Notes: generated from the letters alone by a model not told the origin. A stretch of DNA of 64,000 nt from Verrucomicrobiota bacterium JB022 (GCA_030673845.1 JAUTCQ010000012.1:371218-435217), one strand, 5' to 3'; positions 43,321-52,907 are shown, counted from the first letter of the stretch. A program made the numbers and translations.

Positions 43321-44139
43321 ATGTCTTTTCATGCCACGGCGGTGATTCATGAGGCCACGCGGGTCGACCCAAGCGTGACGGTCGGCCCGTATGCGGTGAT
43401 CGAAGACGGGGTCGAGATCGGCCCGAATTGCGTGATCGAAGCGCACGCGATGGTCCGCAGCGGCACGATTCTCGGTCAAGGCTGCCACATCTTCCCGCAC
43501 GCGGTCGTAGGCGGACTGCCGCAGGACTTGCGCTTCGACCCGAAGACGCCGAGCGGTGTGCGCCTGGGCGACCGCGTAACGGTGCGCGAAGGGGTGACGA
43601 TCCACCGCGCAACGCAGGCCGGTCAATTTACCTGGGTGGACGACGACGCCTTCCTGATGGCCTACAGCCATGTGGCCCACGACTGTAAGGTGGGCACCAA
43701 GGCGATCCTCGCCAACAACGTGATGATGGGCGGCTTTGTCGAGATCGGCGCGTTTGCCTTCATCGGCGGCGGCGCGGCCCTGCACCAGTTTATCCGTATC
43801 GGCGAGAGCGTGATGGTGAGCGGCGTCTCTCGCCTTACGCGCGACGTGCCACCGTTTTGCCTCGTGGCCGAGCGGGACGAGCTGAGCGGCTTCAACCTCG
43901 TGGGGCTCAAGCGGCGCGGCTTCGGCCTCGAAGCGATTCGCGACCTGAAGAAGCTCTACCGCGCCGTCTACTTCGACGGCGGCAACCCGAAGAGCTACGC
44001 CGAAGCCGCCCGCAAGGATCGGCTGGCCCAGACGCCCGAAGGCGAGCGTTTCCTGGAATTTTTCGCGGGCGGCAAACGCGGCTTCGTGCGCCCGGCACGC
44101 CGCCTCTCGCCCGGACCGGAGGAAGAAATTGATGAGTAA
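43321..44139 (+). CDS. lpxA: UDP-N-acetylglucosamine acyltransferase LpxA
   Basis: LpxA performs the first step of lipid A synthesis, transferring a hydroxyacyl chain from ACP to UDP-GlcNAc. From the ATG at 43321 (MSFHATAVIHEATRVDP) it has 272 residues, and the left-handed beta-helix hexapeptide repeats are clear. The catalytic His lies in YSHVAHDC and the acyl-ruler region in NNVMMGGFVEIGAFAFIGGGAALHQ, with C-terminal helices (ELSGFNLVGLKRRGFG). The frame extends upstream into the repeat element, but that part is unrelated. Its end overlaps pdxA by 8 bp. It indicates an LPS-bearing outer membrane. Confidence 0.93.
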   Translation: MSFHATAVIHEATRVDPSVTVGPYAVIEDGVEIGPNCVIEAHAMVRSGTILGQGCHIFPHAVVGGLPQDLRFDPKTPSGVRLGDRVTVREGVTIHRATQAGQFTWVDDDAFLMAYSHVAHDCKVGTKAILANNVMMGGFVEIGAFAFIGGGAALHQFIRIGESVMVSGVSRLTRDVPPFCLVAERDELSGFNLVGLKRRGFGLEAIRDLKKLYRAVYFDGGNPKSYAEAARKDRLAQTPEGERFLEFFAGGKRGFVRPARRLSPGPEEEIDE

Positions 44140-45043
44140 GCCCCTTGCCCTTACCTGTGGCGACCCGGCAGGTGTCGGCCCGGAGATCATTCAAAGCTGG
44201 CTGGCGGAGCTGCCCGCCGATCAACGCGACGACATCGTGGTGCTCGGGCCGGCGGACTGGCTGAGCGATCTGCCGGTGGCGGGCGAGGCGGTGGGGCCGG
44301 AAGACTTTGCCCTCACCCCCGGCGAGCCTAACCGCGACGGCGCGGTGGTGGCCTGGCAGGCGATGAAAGTGGCCGCGCAGGGCTGCATCGACGGGCGCTT
44401 CCGGGGCGTGGTGACGGGCCCCATCGCAAAGGGGCTGCTGCAGAGCATCGGCTACCCCCACCCCGGCCAGACTGAGTTTTTTGCCGCCGCCTGGGGTGGT
44501 GAGCCGAGCATGGCCTTCGTCGGCGAACGCCTGCGGCTGGTGCTTGCCACTTGGCACGACCCAATCATGCAAGTGGGCCAGCTCTTGCACGACAACCCGG
44601 GCTTGTTGACGCGGGCCGTCGAGCGGGCGGACTGGCTGGCGCGGGGCTATGGCGTCGAGCAGCCGCGCATTGCGGTGTGCGGCCTGAACCCCCACGCCGG
44701 CGAAAGTGGGATGCTCGGTCGCGAAGAGGTCGACTGGATCGACCCGCGCCTGGACGAGCTGCGCAACCGCTTCCCTGGCCTCTCCCGCACTTTGCCGGGC
44801 GACACCGTCTTTTTCCGCGCGCTGCGGGACGAATTCGACGTAGTCGTCGCCCTCTACCACGATCAAGGTCTCGGGCCGCTCAAGACGCTGGAGTTCGACA
44901 CGGCGGTCAACGTGACGCTGGGGCTGCCCTACGTCCGCACCAGCCCCGACCACGGAACCGCTTTTCACCTGGCTGGCAAGGGCCTCGCCAGCACCCGCAG
45001 CTTCGCCCACGCAGTGGAAGTCGCGCGTAGGCTGACGAGGTAA
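44132..45043 (+). CDS. pdxA: 4-hydroxythreonine-4-phosphate dehydrogenase PdxA
   Basis: PdxA oxidises 4-phosphohydroxy-L-threonine in pyridoxal phosphate synthesis. The start at 44132 (MSKPLALTCGDPAGVGPEI) is preceded by GGAGGAAG with 8 bp spacing (44118-44125), one of the few strong ribosome binding sites in the window. Metal-binding His residues are seen in SIGYPHPGQTEFFA, in ALYHDQGLGPLK and in SPDHGTAFHLAGKG. The length of 303 residues is normal. It overlaps the end of lpxA, so translation is likely coupled. Confidence 0.93.
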   Translation: MSKPLALTCGDPAGVGPEIIQSWLAELPADQRDDIVVLGPADWLSDLPVAGEAVGPEDFALTPGEPNRDGAVVAWQAMKVAAQGCIDGRFRGVVTGPIAKGLLQSIGYPHPGQTEFFAAAWGGEPSMAFVGERLRLVLATWHDPIMQVGQLLHDNPGLLTRAVERADWLARGYGVEQPRIAVCGLNPHAGESGMLGREEVDWIDPRLDELRNRFPGLSRTLPGDTVFFRALRDEFDVVVALYHDQGLGPLKTLEFDTAVNVTLGLPYVRTSPDHGTAFHLAGKGLASTRSFAHAVEVARRLTR

Positions 45044-45056
45044 GCGCTTGAAGGAT

Positions 45057-45153
45057 TTTCACGCTAAGCCGCTGAGCCGCAAAGAAGATAGAATTTCAGC
45101 CCTCCCACAGAGATTACTTGAGAAACCTTAGCGACTCTGCGCCTTGGCGTGAG
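45057..45153. repeat. Intergenic inverted repeat built of 8-bp units
   Basis: The left arm TTTTCACGCTAAGCCGCTGA continues as 8-base units CGCTAAGC, CGCTGAGC and CGCAAAG. The right arm (about 45126-45153, CTTAGCGACTCTGCGCC and on) is its imperfect inverse. The two arms differ mainly at every fourth base. Similar elements are common between genes of environmental bacteria (from memory). No gene is present. Confidence 0.6.
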
Positions 45154-45168
45154 GCCCAAAATTCTCTT

Positions 45169-47067
45169 TTATTTATGCCGGATGTAGTCAGGCTTGGCTG
45201 GCGGTTGAGCGTCGCCGCTGGTGAGCGGGATTTCGACGCGCAGCTCGTCGAGGCTTTCGCCGGGCACTTCGCGGGCGCCGAAGCGGCGGAAGAGGGCCAG
45301 CATGGCTTCGTTGTCGCGGTCGACGCGGGCCCATAATTTGTGCAAGCCGCGTGACTTCGCGACCGCGATCAGGCGCTCGATCAACAATCGGGCCATTCCA
45401 AGGCGGCGCTTTTTCTCGCGCACGACAAAGGCCATTTCGGCGCTCAGGCCGTCGCGCTCCAGGTAATAGCGCCCCACGGCGTGGATGACCTGACGCGGCC
45501 CCTGCAGCTCGAACAGCCCCAGCGCGAGGTCGCGGTTTTGATCGACCCCCACCAGTTCGAAGGCCCGTTCGCGGGTCATGCGGGTAACAGTAAAGCCGTA
45601 GCGGCGCAGGATCGTCTCCTCGGTGTGCGAGTAAAAGAACTCCTGCAGGCGGCGACCGTCCGAAGGGTTGAGCAGGCGCAGCACGTAGTCGATTCCGTCG
45701 CGCAGGCGCAGCTTGCTCCGCTGAAGCAGGCTCGAATCGTGTTCGGCCACCGGCGGGGAGAGCTGGAAATACGGCGGCACGAAGTTGTGCTGGCGGGCAT
45801 CGCGCAGCAGCTCTTCACGGAAATCCGGGTGCGCGATCTCGATCAGCTCCTGCACGCGCTCCTGGATCGACCGGCCGCGCAGGGTCGCAATTCCATATTC
45901 GGTGATGACGTAATGGATGTCGGCCCGGTTGATGCCCACGCCCGCGCCCGGCGGCATTTGCGCCACGATGCGGGAACGCCGTTGCCCCTGATCGTCGACC
46001 CAGGTGGAGGGTAGCGCGATGATTGGCCGCCCCCGGCGCGACATGGCGGCACCGCGGATAAAGTCGATCTGGCTGCCGATGCCGGCGCGGAACTTGCCTT
46101 GCACGCTGTCCATCGCCACCTGGCCAGTGAGGTCGACCAGCAAGGCGCTGTTCACGGCTACCACCCGGTCGTTGCGGGCGATGTTTTGCGGGTGGTTGAC
46201 AAATTCAGCCGAGCGGAGGTCGAGGTGCAGATTACCGTCGGCAAAGTCGTAGAGCGCCTGCGAGCCGAGCAGCGCCGTGGCCACCAGCTTGCCCGGCAGA
46301 AGGCGTTTGCGGCTGTTGTCGATCACCCCCTGCTCGAAGAGTTCGCGCGCCGCATCGCCCATCAACTCGCTGTGAAAACCGAGGTGGCGGTGCTGGCGGA
46401 GGGCTTGCAGGGCGGCATTGCCGACGGCCCCCACGCCCGTCTGGATCGTGTCGCCATCGTCGATCAGTTGGGCGGCAAAGTAGCCGATCTGCCGATGCGC
46501 GGGGGTCTGCTCCGGCGCGGGCAGCTCTGGCAGCGGCGCCTCGTGCTGGATCGCGTAGTGCAGGCTGGAAACGGGAACGTGCGCGAGCCCGCCAACGCGT
46601 GGCATCCGGGGGTTGATCTGCGCCACCACCCGCCGCGCCACGCGCAGCACGGCCGGCAGGAGCCCCACCGACGGCCCGAGCGAGCAATACCCGTAAGCAT
46701 CCGGCGGCGAGACCATGATCAGGGCCGTATCCATCGCGATAATGCCCTCCTCCAACATCTGCGGGATCTCGGAGGAATGGGCGGGCGTATAGTCGTCTTG
46801 CCCGGCGTTGACGAGGTCGCTCAGGCGTGGGTCGAGCACGAAGGCGTTGACCGAAAACTGGCGGCTGGGCGCACGCTCGGTCCAGGGGGCGGGCCCGAGC
46901 GTCAGCGTCTGGTGTAGCTGCAAGTCGTTGAAATAGCGCTCCTGCTGCAGCAACTGATCCATCAGGGCATGCGGGCAGGCGGCACCGGAGCCGAGGAAGA
47001 GCCGGCTGCCCGGGCGGAGGATGTCCCGCCAGTCGGGCGGAGGAGGAAGCTGCACCGAGATAGGCAT
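45169..47067 (-). CDS. Acetyl-CoA hydrolase/CoA-transferase fused to a GNAT acetyltransferase
   Basis: From the ATG at 47067 (MPISVQLPPPPDW) the protein has 632 residues. Residues about 1-430 form a class I CoA-transferase/acetyl-CoA hydrolase of the Cat1/Ach1/4-hydroxybutyrate CoA-transferase type: GIIAMDTALIMVSPPDAYGYCSLG, DGDTIQTGVGAVGNA, and the active-site Glu region in ITEYGIATLRG. Residues about 470-610 are a GNAT N-acetyltransferase domain (RRYGFTVTRMTRERAFELVGVD, EMAFVVREKKRRLGMARLLIERLI). The arrangement is known from other bacteria. A role in acetate or propionate exchange with CoA, or in regulating CoA enzymes by acetylation, is inferred; it may connect with the propionate module further right. 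Confidence 0.85.
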   Translation of the reverse strand: MPISVQLPPPPDWRDILRPGSRLFLGSGAACPHALMDQLLQQERYFNDLQLHQTLTLGPAPWTERAPSRQFSVNAFVLDPRLSDLVNAGQDDYTPAHSSEIPQMLEEGIIAMDTALIMVSPPDAYGYCSLGPSVGLLPAVLRVARRVVAQINPRMPRVGGLAHVPVSSLHYAIQHEAPLPELPAPEQTPAHRQIGYFAAQLIDDGDTIQTGVGAVGNAALQALRQHRHLGFHSELMGDAARELFEQGVIDNSRKRLLPGKLVATALLGSQALYDFADGNLHLDLRSAEFVNHPQNIARNDRVVAVNSALLVDLTGQVAMDSVQGKFRAGIGSQIDFIRGAAMSRRGRPIIALPSTWVDDQGQRRSRIVAQMPPGAGVGINRADIHYVITEYGIATLRGRSIQERVQELIEIAHPDFREELLRDARQHNFVPPYFQLSPPVAEHDSSLLQRSKLRLRDGIDYVLRLLNPSDGRRLQEFFYSHTEETILRRYGFTVTRMTRERAFELVGVDQNRDLALGLFELQGPRQVIHAVGRYYLERDGLSAEMAFVVREKKRRLGMARLLIERLIAVAKSRGLHKLWARVDRDNEAMLALFRRFGAREVPGESLDELRVEIPLTSGDAQPPAKPDYIRHK

Positions 47068-47128
47068 CGCGCGAGTCGTTAAACGGTTACAGCTTGCGGC
47101 GGGAAATCGCAACGTTTTCGATGCCTCA

Positions 47129-47797
47129 ATGCGGTCGAAGCTCATCGGTTGGGCGCTGGCAACCGTCCTGACGACATGGGCATGCGCTCAACGGCAGGAG
47201 GGCACGGTCGTACTCGCCGACGCCGCCAGCCGCACCTTGTGGGTCCAGGATGCAATGGGGCAAAGCCGGATTGGCCACGTGGCTCCAGCCGAAGCCGCCG
47301 CCTTGGCCCCCGGCACCCGCTGGAGCTGGACGGAGCATGAAGGCGTGTGGCAGGAGTTCTGGCCCGCCGGAGTCGGCCCCGAAGCGGTCGTAGACGCCCA
47401 AGGCCAGCGGGTGGATTGGGCCGAGGTGGTCGCCGGCCCCGCCATCGTCATCTTTACCCCGTGGCACGATGCCGACGCGGCCCAAGCCGCAACACTTGCG
47501 GATCGCCTCCCGGAGTTGATGGCTTTGCGAGACCAGGTGGCGCCCGAGGTGAATATCGTGGTCGTGCCGCTGGATGCCGAACCGCCCTCCCCTGCCACTT
47601 TGGCCCAGAGAACCGGGCAACCGTGGGCCACTGCACAGCCGAAAGTGCTGCAACGCCTGCGCCCAACGTTGATAGAAGGCGAAGACCTCTGCCAGATCGC
47701 CATTTACGCGCGCGGGAATGTTCAAAATTTGAGGATTAGCGCCTACTGGAATTCACTTGCGCTGCTGAAACTAGCGGTGAAGGCGGCAAGGGATTGA
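47129..47797 (+). CDS. Exported protein of unknown function, thioredoxin-fold-like C-terminal half
   Basis: The protein has 222 residues from the ATG at 47129, with a signal peptide (LIGWALATVLTTWACAQ). The stretch VVAGPAIVIFTPWHDADAAQAATLADRLPEL followed by VNIVVVPLDAEPPSP resembles the beta-alpha-beta core of thioredoxin/SCO-like proteins. The CxxC motif is missing (FTPWHD in its place), so redox activity is unlikely. It diverges from the CoA-transferase gene with a 61-bp gap and precedes an outer-membrane protein gene by about 80 bp. I do not recognise the family. Confidence 0.6.
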   Translation: MRSKLIGWALATVLTTWACAQRQEGTVVLADAASRTLWVQDAMGQSRIGHVAPAEAAALAPGTRWSWTEHEGVWQEFWPAGVGPEAVVDAQGQRVDWAEVVAGPAIVIFTPWHDADAAQAATLADRLPELMALRDQVAPEVNIVVVPLDAEPPSPATLAQRTGQPWATAQPKVLQRLRPTLIEGEDLCQIAIYARGNVQNLRISAYWNSLALLKLAVKAARD

Positions 47798-47876
47798 CAG
47801 GGTGCAACTCGGGAGCATTGTCGGGATTAACCTACTCAAGCCGTCGACCGGCCCCGTAAACGTCAACCGACAGTAC

Positions 47877-49058
47877 ATGCGTTTCGCCCATCAGATCTGG
47901 ATTTCCGCCGGCTGCAGCCTGTTAGCCGCCCCCCTCTTCGCGCAAGACCCCAACTATTTCCGCTTGCCACAGGCCAAGCCTTCCCTGGGGCAACTCGAAA
48001 TCGGTCACAGCTACATGCTCGCCCCCGACGTCAATTTCGGCGGCCTGGGCAATATCGCCGTCCCGACCATTTACGAGGAAGAAAACGGCGGGGCTCGCCC
48101 CTCTCAGGGCGACCTCGACCCGGGACGCTACGACAAATTTGCCGACGGTCACGTGGGGCAGGACTACATTGTGAAGACTGTCGATGGCTTCAGCTATCGT
48201 GAGCGCCCCAAGGACGGCAAGACCGGTTACTTCGGCTATAAAGAGGACCGACAGGTCGACCCGAGCCTTGAGAATCAGGACAACCTCGCCTTACACAACT
48301 TCGGCTCCGTTGCTTCCGATGCTTCTTACAAGGGTGACGGCTCCTCGGGCATGGGCTTCGACCTGAACTACAAACGCTTCCTCTCCGAGAAAAAGGGCCT
48401 CGGGTGGACGGCAGGCTTCAACTTCAGCGGGTTCGACAGCGACTTTAACGACAGCGTCGACGCTGGCTTGCGCGGCACCAAGTATCTTTACGAGCTGACG
48501 GGAGACGACTTGGCTGCACTCCCTGACAATGATGCCAAGGATGGCAAGAAGCCCTACAACGGTGACGACATCCGCGACGACAAAGACAAGACTTTCGTCT
48601 CGCTCAATCCGGATCTGATCAGTGGCATGACGCCCGATCAGCTCGATGACTATACCCATACCGTCGATGGCGACATCCGATTCCGCTCGAGCATGTTCTC
48701 CTTCCGCCTCGGGCCGACCTACAATCTCGACCTCACGAAGCGCATCAGCCTCAACTTTGCCGCCGGCGTCAGCAGCACCTACTACTCGGGCACGCTCGAT
48801 GCGATCGAGTTTCTCAATATCGAAGGCCTCGGCCAAGTCGGTACAACCGGCCTGACGAAGGAGCGCAACAGCGATGTGCTCTTCGGTGGCTACGTGGAAA
48901 CCAAGGCCGCCTACCAGCTCAATGAGCGCGTGAATTTCTACAGCGGCGTGCAGTATCAATCGAGCGGCAACTTCAACATGGCAGTCGATGATTACAACGT
49001 AGACGTTGACCTCGGCTCGCAAATGTATGTGAAAACTGGCTTCGGCGTGGCATTTTAA
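47877..49058 (+). CDS. Predicted outer-membrane beta-barrel protein
   Basis: From the ATG at 47877 the protein has 393 residues with a signal peptide (about 1-23, AAPLFAQ). The mature part has alternating strands rich in Gly, aromatic residues and Asp: [67 protein letters not shown]. It ends VKTGFGVAF, whose terminal Phe is typical of barrels assembled by BAM. Around residues 155-245 an acidic loop-rich region ([15 protein letters not shown]) could bind cations. The exact family and function are unknown. A longer reading from 47802 adds 25 residues ahead of the signal peptide and is unlikely. Confidence 0.7.
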   Translation: MRFAHQIWISAGCSLLAAPLFAQDPNYFRLPQAKPSLGQLEIGHSYMLAPDVNFGGLGNIAVPTIYEEENGGARPSQGDLDPGRYDKFADGHVGQDYIVKTVDGFSYRERPKDGKTGYFGYKEDRQVDPSLENQDNLALHNFGSVASDASYKGDGSSGMGFDLNYKRFLSEKKGLGWTAGFNFSGFDSDFNDSVDAGLRGTKYLYELTGDDLAALPDNDAKDGKKPYNGDDIRDDKDKTFVSLNPDLISGMTPDQLDDYTHTVDGDIRFRSSMFSFRLGPTYNLDLTKRISLNFAAGVSSTYYSGTLDAIEFLNIEGLGQVGTTGLTKERNSDVLFGGYVETKAAYQLNERVNFYSGVQYQSSGNFNMAVDDYNVDVDLGSQMYVKTGFGVAF

Positions 49059-49078
49059 GCGCCCGCCCCTCCTTGAGC

Positions 49079-49597
49079 ATGAACGAGTCCAGGAATTCTT
49101 TCAGCCGCGACGACCTGATCGCCTGCGGATACGGTAAGCTGTTGCAACCGGGCCACGCCCGCCTGCCCCTGCCCCCGATGCTGATGTTCGACCGCATCAC
49201 GCACATCTCCCACGAGGGCGGTAAATACGGGAAGGGCGAGCTGGTGGCCGAGCTCGACATACAGCCCGATCTCTGGTTCTTCGACTGCCACTTCAAGGAC
49301 GATCCGGTGATGCCGGGTTGCCTGGGCCTCGACGCCCTCTGGCAGCTGGTCGGCTTTTTCATCACCTGGTCGGGCCACTCCGGCAAAGGCCGCGCGCTCG
49401 GCGTCGGCGAGGTGAAGTTTACCGGCCAAGTGATGCCGGAAAACAAGCACGTCCGCTACCGCCTCGACATCAAGCGCGTGCTCAACGGCAAGATGAAGCT
49501 GGCGGTGGCCGACGGCACGGTGGAGTGCGACGATCAAGTCATCTACGTAGCCCACGGCCTGCGAGCCTGCGTCTTTGCGGAAGAACCGAAGCTGTAG
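49079..49597 (+). CDS. fabA: 3-hydroxydecanoyl-ACP dehydratase/isomerase FabA
   Basis: FabA dehydrates 3-hydroxydecanoyl-ACP and isomerises trans-2- to cis-3-decenoyl-ACP in anaerobic unsaturated fatty acid synthesis. From the ATG at 49079 ([13 protein letters not shown]) it has 172 residues, as in Escherichia coli. The active-site region [22 protein letters not shown] has the catalytic His and Asp in hot-dog fold position, and [10 protein letters not shown] precedes it. A TTG two codons upstream is an alternative start. The fabB gene follows 85 bp downstream, the usual partner. Confidence 0.93.
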   Translation: MNESRNSFSRDDLIACGYGKLLQPGHARLPLPPMLMFDRITHISHEGGKYGKGELVAELDIQPDLWFFDCHFKDDPVMPGCLGLDALWQLVGFFITWSGHSGKGRALGVGEVKFTGQVMPENKHVRYRLDIKRVLNGKMKLAVADGTVECDDQVIYVAHGLRACVFAEEPKL

Positions 49598-49682
49598 GGT
49601 TGAGCCCGCCCACATTTCTGGCATATTTATAGGTCTCGCTCCCCCTGTTATCGCAATCGCTTCCCAAAAATCGAAATTTCCT

Positions 49683-50903
49683 ATGCAAGCACGTCGAGTC
49701 GTCATCACCGGCCTCGGGATCATCTCTCCTTTGGGAAACAACGCAGCGTCCGTCCTGGAATCGCTGCGAGAAGGCCGCTCTGGCATCGAATATAAAGCCG
49801 ACTACGCAAACAAAGGACTGCGCACCCACGTCGCCGGCACAGTAAAGGACTACGACGCCCTCGTGGCATCCGTAGATCGCAAGCTGAGCCGCTTCATGGG
49901 CGACGCCGCCCTCTTTGCCTACTTGGCCATGCAACAAGCGGTGGAAGACAGCGGCCTAGATGCCGATGTCGTCTCCCACCCCCGCACGGGCGTTATCGCC
50001 GGCTCCGGCGGTGGCTCGCCCTTCAACCAGATCGAAGGCTGGGCGACCCTGCAAGAGCGAGGTGTTCGCCGCATTGGCGCCTTCCGGGTCCCCCGTATCA
50101 TGGGTAACACCGTGGCGGCCAACCTCGCCACCGCGTTCCAGATCAAGGGCATCAACTACTCCATCACCAGCGCCTGCGCCACCAGTATCCATACCATCGG
50201 CGCGGCTTACGAGCAGATCCAGCTCGGCAAGCAAGACGTGATCTTTGCCGGCGGCGGTGAGGAGGAATCGGCTGAGTTGACCGCGTTCTTTGACGCAATG
50301 GGCGCCGTTTCCACCCAATACAACGACACGCCCGCCACCGCCAGCCGCCCCTACGACGTCAATCGCGACGGCTTTGTGGCCGCCGGCGGCGGAGCCATGC
50401 TGGTGCTCGAAGACTACGAGCACGCCAAGGCCCGCGGCGCCAAGATCTATGCCGAAGTGGTGGGCTATGCCGCCAACAGCGACGGTGCCGACATGGTCGC
50501 CCCCAGCGGCGAAGGAGCCGTGCGCTGCATGAAGATGGCGATGGAGACGGTCGACGGCCCGATCGACTACATCAACACCCACGGCACGAGCACCCCGGCG
50601 GGCGACATTACCGAGCTGCAGGCGATCCGCCAGGTTTTTGGCGACAAGATCCCCCCGATCAGCTCCACCAAGTCCCTGACTGGCCACAGCCTCGGCGCCA
50701 CCGGTGCCCAGGAAACGGTCTACTGCCTCCAGATGATGCAAAACGACTTCATCTGCGGCAGCGCCCACATCGAGGAACTCGACCCGGCGGCAGCCCCCTA
50801 CCCGATCGTGCGCGAAGCCCGCGAGGCCAAGCTCAAGCGCGTGCTGACGAATAGCTTCGGCTTTGGCGGCACCAACGGCTGCCTCATCGTGCAAAGCGTG
50901 TAG
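49683..50903 (+). CDS. fabB: 3-oxoacyl-ACP synthase I FabB
   Basis: FabB elongates the cis-decenoyl-ACP made by FabA. The ATG at 49683 ([18 protein letters not shown]) gives 406 residues. The Cys-His-His triad is clear: [11 protein letters not shown] (Cys), [11 protein letters not shown] (His) and [12 protein letters not shown] (His), with the C-terminal [14 protein letters not shown]. The frame is open upstream to 49575, but this has no family similarity. A strong terminator lies 29 bp after the stop, closing the fabA-fabB unit. Confidence 0.95.
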   Translation: MQARRVVITGLGIISPLGNNAASVLESLREGRSGIEYKADYANKGLRTHVAGTVKDYDALVASVDRKLSRFMGDAALFAYLAMQQAVEDSGLDADVVSHPRTGVIAGSGGGSPFNQIEGWATLQERGVRRIGAFRVPRIMGNTVAANLATAFQIKGINYSITSACATSIHTIGAAYEQIQLGKQDVIFAGGGEEESAELTAFFDAMGAVSTQYNDTPATASRPYDVNRDGFVAAGGGAMLVLEDYEHAKARGAKIYAEVVGYAANSDGADMVAPSGEGAVRCMKMAMETVDGPIDYINTHGTSTPAGDITELQAIRQVFGDKIPPISSTKSLTGHSLGATGAQETVYCLQMMQNDFICGSAHIEELDPAAAPYPIVREAREAKLKRVLTNSFGFGGTNGCLIVQSV

Positions 50904-50931
50904 CGCCGTTCCGAGAGCACAGATATTTATC

Positions 50932-50966
50932 GCCCGCTGTGTCGATCACGACCAGCGGGCTTTTTT
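50932..50966 (+). terminator. Rho-independent terminator after fabB
   Basis: A perfect 8-bp stem GCCCGCTG/CAGCGGGC (50932-50939 and 50953-50960) is followed by six T. Confidence 0.9.
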
Positions 50967-51066
50967 ACAGGCTAAAGACGCCTCATCTACCGCCTGTAAT
51001 GCCCATCCTTTCTCTGCGGTAGATGTTAAATGCAGAGCTTCGCGACAAGGTCGGAGAAACGTGCAC

Positions 51067-51101
51067 AAAAAAGCCACCAAGACTTGTAAGTCGTTGGTGG
51101 C
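51067..51101 (-). terminator. Rho-independent terminator after tRNA-Phe
   Basis: The stem GCCACCAA/TTGGTGGC (51073-51080 and 51094-51101), with extra pairing GACTT/AAGTC in the loop, is followed on the minus strand by six T, immediately downstream of the tRNA. Confidence 0.9.
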
Positions 51102-51105
51102 AAAG

Positions 51106-51181
51106 TGGTGGCTAGGGGCGGGATCGAACCGCCGACACAAGGATTTTCAGTCCTCCGCTCTACCAACTGAGCTACCCAGCC
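51106..51181 (-). tRNA. tRNA-Phe (GAA)
   Basis: The 76-nt gene is read on the minus strand, with acceptor GGCTGGG/ctagcc pairing, D-loop GCTCAGTTGGTAGAGC, anticodon loop CTGAAAA (anticodon GAA), T-loop GGTTCGATCC and an encoded CCA end. It is a single-gene transcript with its own terminator. Confidence 0.95.
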
Positions 51182-51316
51182 TTCGCGTTAAGCGAAAACA
51201 CTTACCATGTATCTCGGCGCAGCTTCGTCAATCGTTCTTTTCTAAAAAGTGCGAAAATAATCCAGCATTGCCACCCCTGCTCCAGCAGGTCAGGCTGTCG
51301 CCCGGAGTTTATCGCC

Positions 51317-52330
51317 ATGTCGCGTTTCTTTTCCCTCTTTGTCGGCCTCGTCCTGATCGTCTTTGCCATCTGGTTTTACACCCGCCCGGATGAAGAGGCA
51401 GCGACGGCCCCTGCCCCAGCGACAACCACCCCGCGCCCGGCCCAAGCACCAGAAGCCTCCTCCCAGTGGGCAGAGCTGGATGCATTGGCCGCTGAACAAC
51501 CCAGCCTGGCCTCCGCCCGCGCCGCCGAGCTGCTGCAGGATACGCCGGCCGGGCTCAGCCCCACCGAGCGCGACGAGCTGCAAGGCAAGCTGGCGGCATG
51601 GCTGCCGTCGGCCATCGGCGAGCAACTGGCGACTGGCCGACGCGATAATGCCGAGCGTATGTGGGCCACCCTGGTCGCGCTCACGCCTGCAGGCTCTCCC
51701 CACCGGGCCGAGGCGCGCGAGCTTTGGCAAGCCGACCTGCTCCAGCACTGGCAGTCGGGCGAAGTCGAAGAGCCGGAGGAGCTTTGGAGCGAGGCCGACC
51801 GTCTGGGGCTCTTTGCCACGAGCGCGGCACTGGTGGAGGCTTACCAGCAATGGGCCTTGCAGCGCTTTGCCGCCGCCGAGCGCCAGGACGCTCCTGAGAG
51901 CGCACGTTGGCTGACGGAGGCCGCGACGGCCCGCACGGAAAACCCGGGGCCGCTGGGCGAGGTTCTGAAAGGCGAGGCTTGGAGCGTGCGAGCGCTCGAA
52001 GCGGTGGGCAACAAGCTCGTCGCCAGTGGGCAGACGGCCCTCGCCCCGCCTTTTTACGAGGCAGCCTTGGCCAAGGCGCGCACCGCCTCCCCTGTCTGGG
52101 GCTATACCGACACGCTCGACCCCGACGCCATCATCGCACGCCTGTCGCACAACCTCGCGCGGGCGTTGCTCACGACCGGGCGGGCCTTGAGCGCCAACCC
52201 GCAAATGTTGCGCACCACCTTGCCGGCGCGTCAGTGCTTCCTCAAGGCCCGCGCCCTGCAGCCAGCCGATCTTGCCCTGCGGACGGAAATCGAAGCCGCC
52301 CTCGCCTCCCCCAAGGCACCAGGGGCGTAG
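51317..52330 (+). CDS. Membrane-anchored helical protein of unknown function
   Basis: The 337-residue protein has one N-terminal membrane helix (about 5-21, FSLFVGLVLIVFAIWFY), a Pro/Ala/Thr-rich linker (to about 50) and then an all-helical Ala/Leu/Glu-rich region with TPR-like periodicity (AERMWATLVALTPAGSPHRAEAREL, LAPPFYEAALAKA). No catalytic motif is visible. The C-terminal domain would be outside the cytoplasmic membrane. The next gene starts 41 bp downstream. I do not recognise the family. Confidence 0.65.
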   Translation: MSRFFSLFVGLVLIVFAIWFYTRPDEEAATAPAPATTTPRPAQAPEASSQWAELDALAAEQPSLASARAAELLQDTPAGLSPTERDELQGKLAAWLPSAIGEQLATGRRDNAERMWATLVALTPAGSPHRAEARELWQADLLQHWQSGEVEEPEELWSEADRLGLFATSAALVEAYQQWALQRFAAAERQDAPESARWLTEAATARTENPGPLGEVLKGEAWSVRALEAVGNKLVASGQTALAPPFYEAALAKARTASPVWGYTDTLDPDAIIARLSHNLARALLTTGRALSANPQMLRTTLPARQCFLKARALQPADLALRTEIEAALASPKAPGA

Positions 52331-52371
52331 GCTGCCGCGCATAAGGGATTTGCAATGCGGCCCAAACCGCA

Positions 52372-52758
52372 TTGGATGGTGGCATGGATCGCTCGGTCAT
52401 CTATCACATTCTCCACCTCAGCGGCATCTTGCTGCTCTTCATCTCCTATGGCGGGCTCCTCGGGCGCGCCATGGCTGGCAGCGACAAGCCCGGCCTCAAG
52501 AAGTTTGCCGCCATTACCAGCGGCATCTCTCTCATCCTGATTCTTGTGGGCGGCTTCGGCCTGATGGCCCGCATGGGCTACAGCATCTCGCAGCCCTGGA
52601 TCTGGGTAAAGATCACGGTGTGGCTCTGCCTCGGCGGTATGGTGGCGCTGATCAATCGCCAGCCCAAGCTGGCCGGCCTGTGGTGGTGGCTTACCTGGCT
52701 GCTCGGGGCGACGGCGGTCACGGCGGTGTATCTCCACCCCTATGTGGATTTTCTTTAA
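52372..52758 (+). CDS. Small four-helix membrane protein of unknown function
   Basis: The 128-residue protein has four membrane segments (about 9-30, 44-66, 77-92 and 100-120) with a central KITVWLCLGGMVALI and a Trp-rich third loop (GLWWWLTWLLG). The pattern is reminiscent of small SirB- or HemJ-like membrane proteins, but I see no conserved haem-binding arrangement that would prove this. A start at the second Met (52384, MDRSVIYH) is likely as good. It may be co-transcribed with the upstream membrane-anchored protein. Confidence 0.6.
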   Translation: MDGGMDRSVIYHILHLSGILLLFISYGGLLGRAMAGSDKPGLKKFAAITSGISLILILVGGFGLMARMGYSISQPWIWVKITVWLCLGGMVALINRQPKLAGLWWWLTWLLGATAVTAVYLHPYVDFL

Positions 52759-52825
52759 AAAAGACTTGCGCAGGATCCCGAAAACCGATCTACTCTGGTC
52801 TTTCAGTTAACAACACAACTGACCT

Positions 52826-52902
52826 GCGGGGCTAGCTCAATTGGATAGAGCACCTGACTACGGATCAGGAGGTTAGGGGTTCGACTCCCTTGCCCCGTGC
52901 CA
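52826..52902 (+). tRNA. tRNA-Arg (ACG)
   Basis: The 77-nt gene has acceptor GCGGGGC/GCCCCGT, D-arm GCTCAATTGGATAGAGC, anticodon loop CTACGGA (anticodon ACG), T-arm GGTTCGACTCC and an encoded CCA. A bidirectional terminator follows 5 bp later. Confidence 0.95.
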
Positions 52903-52907
52903 TTTTC

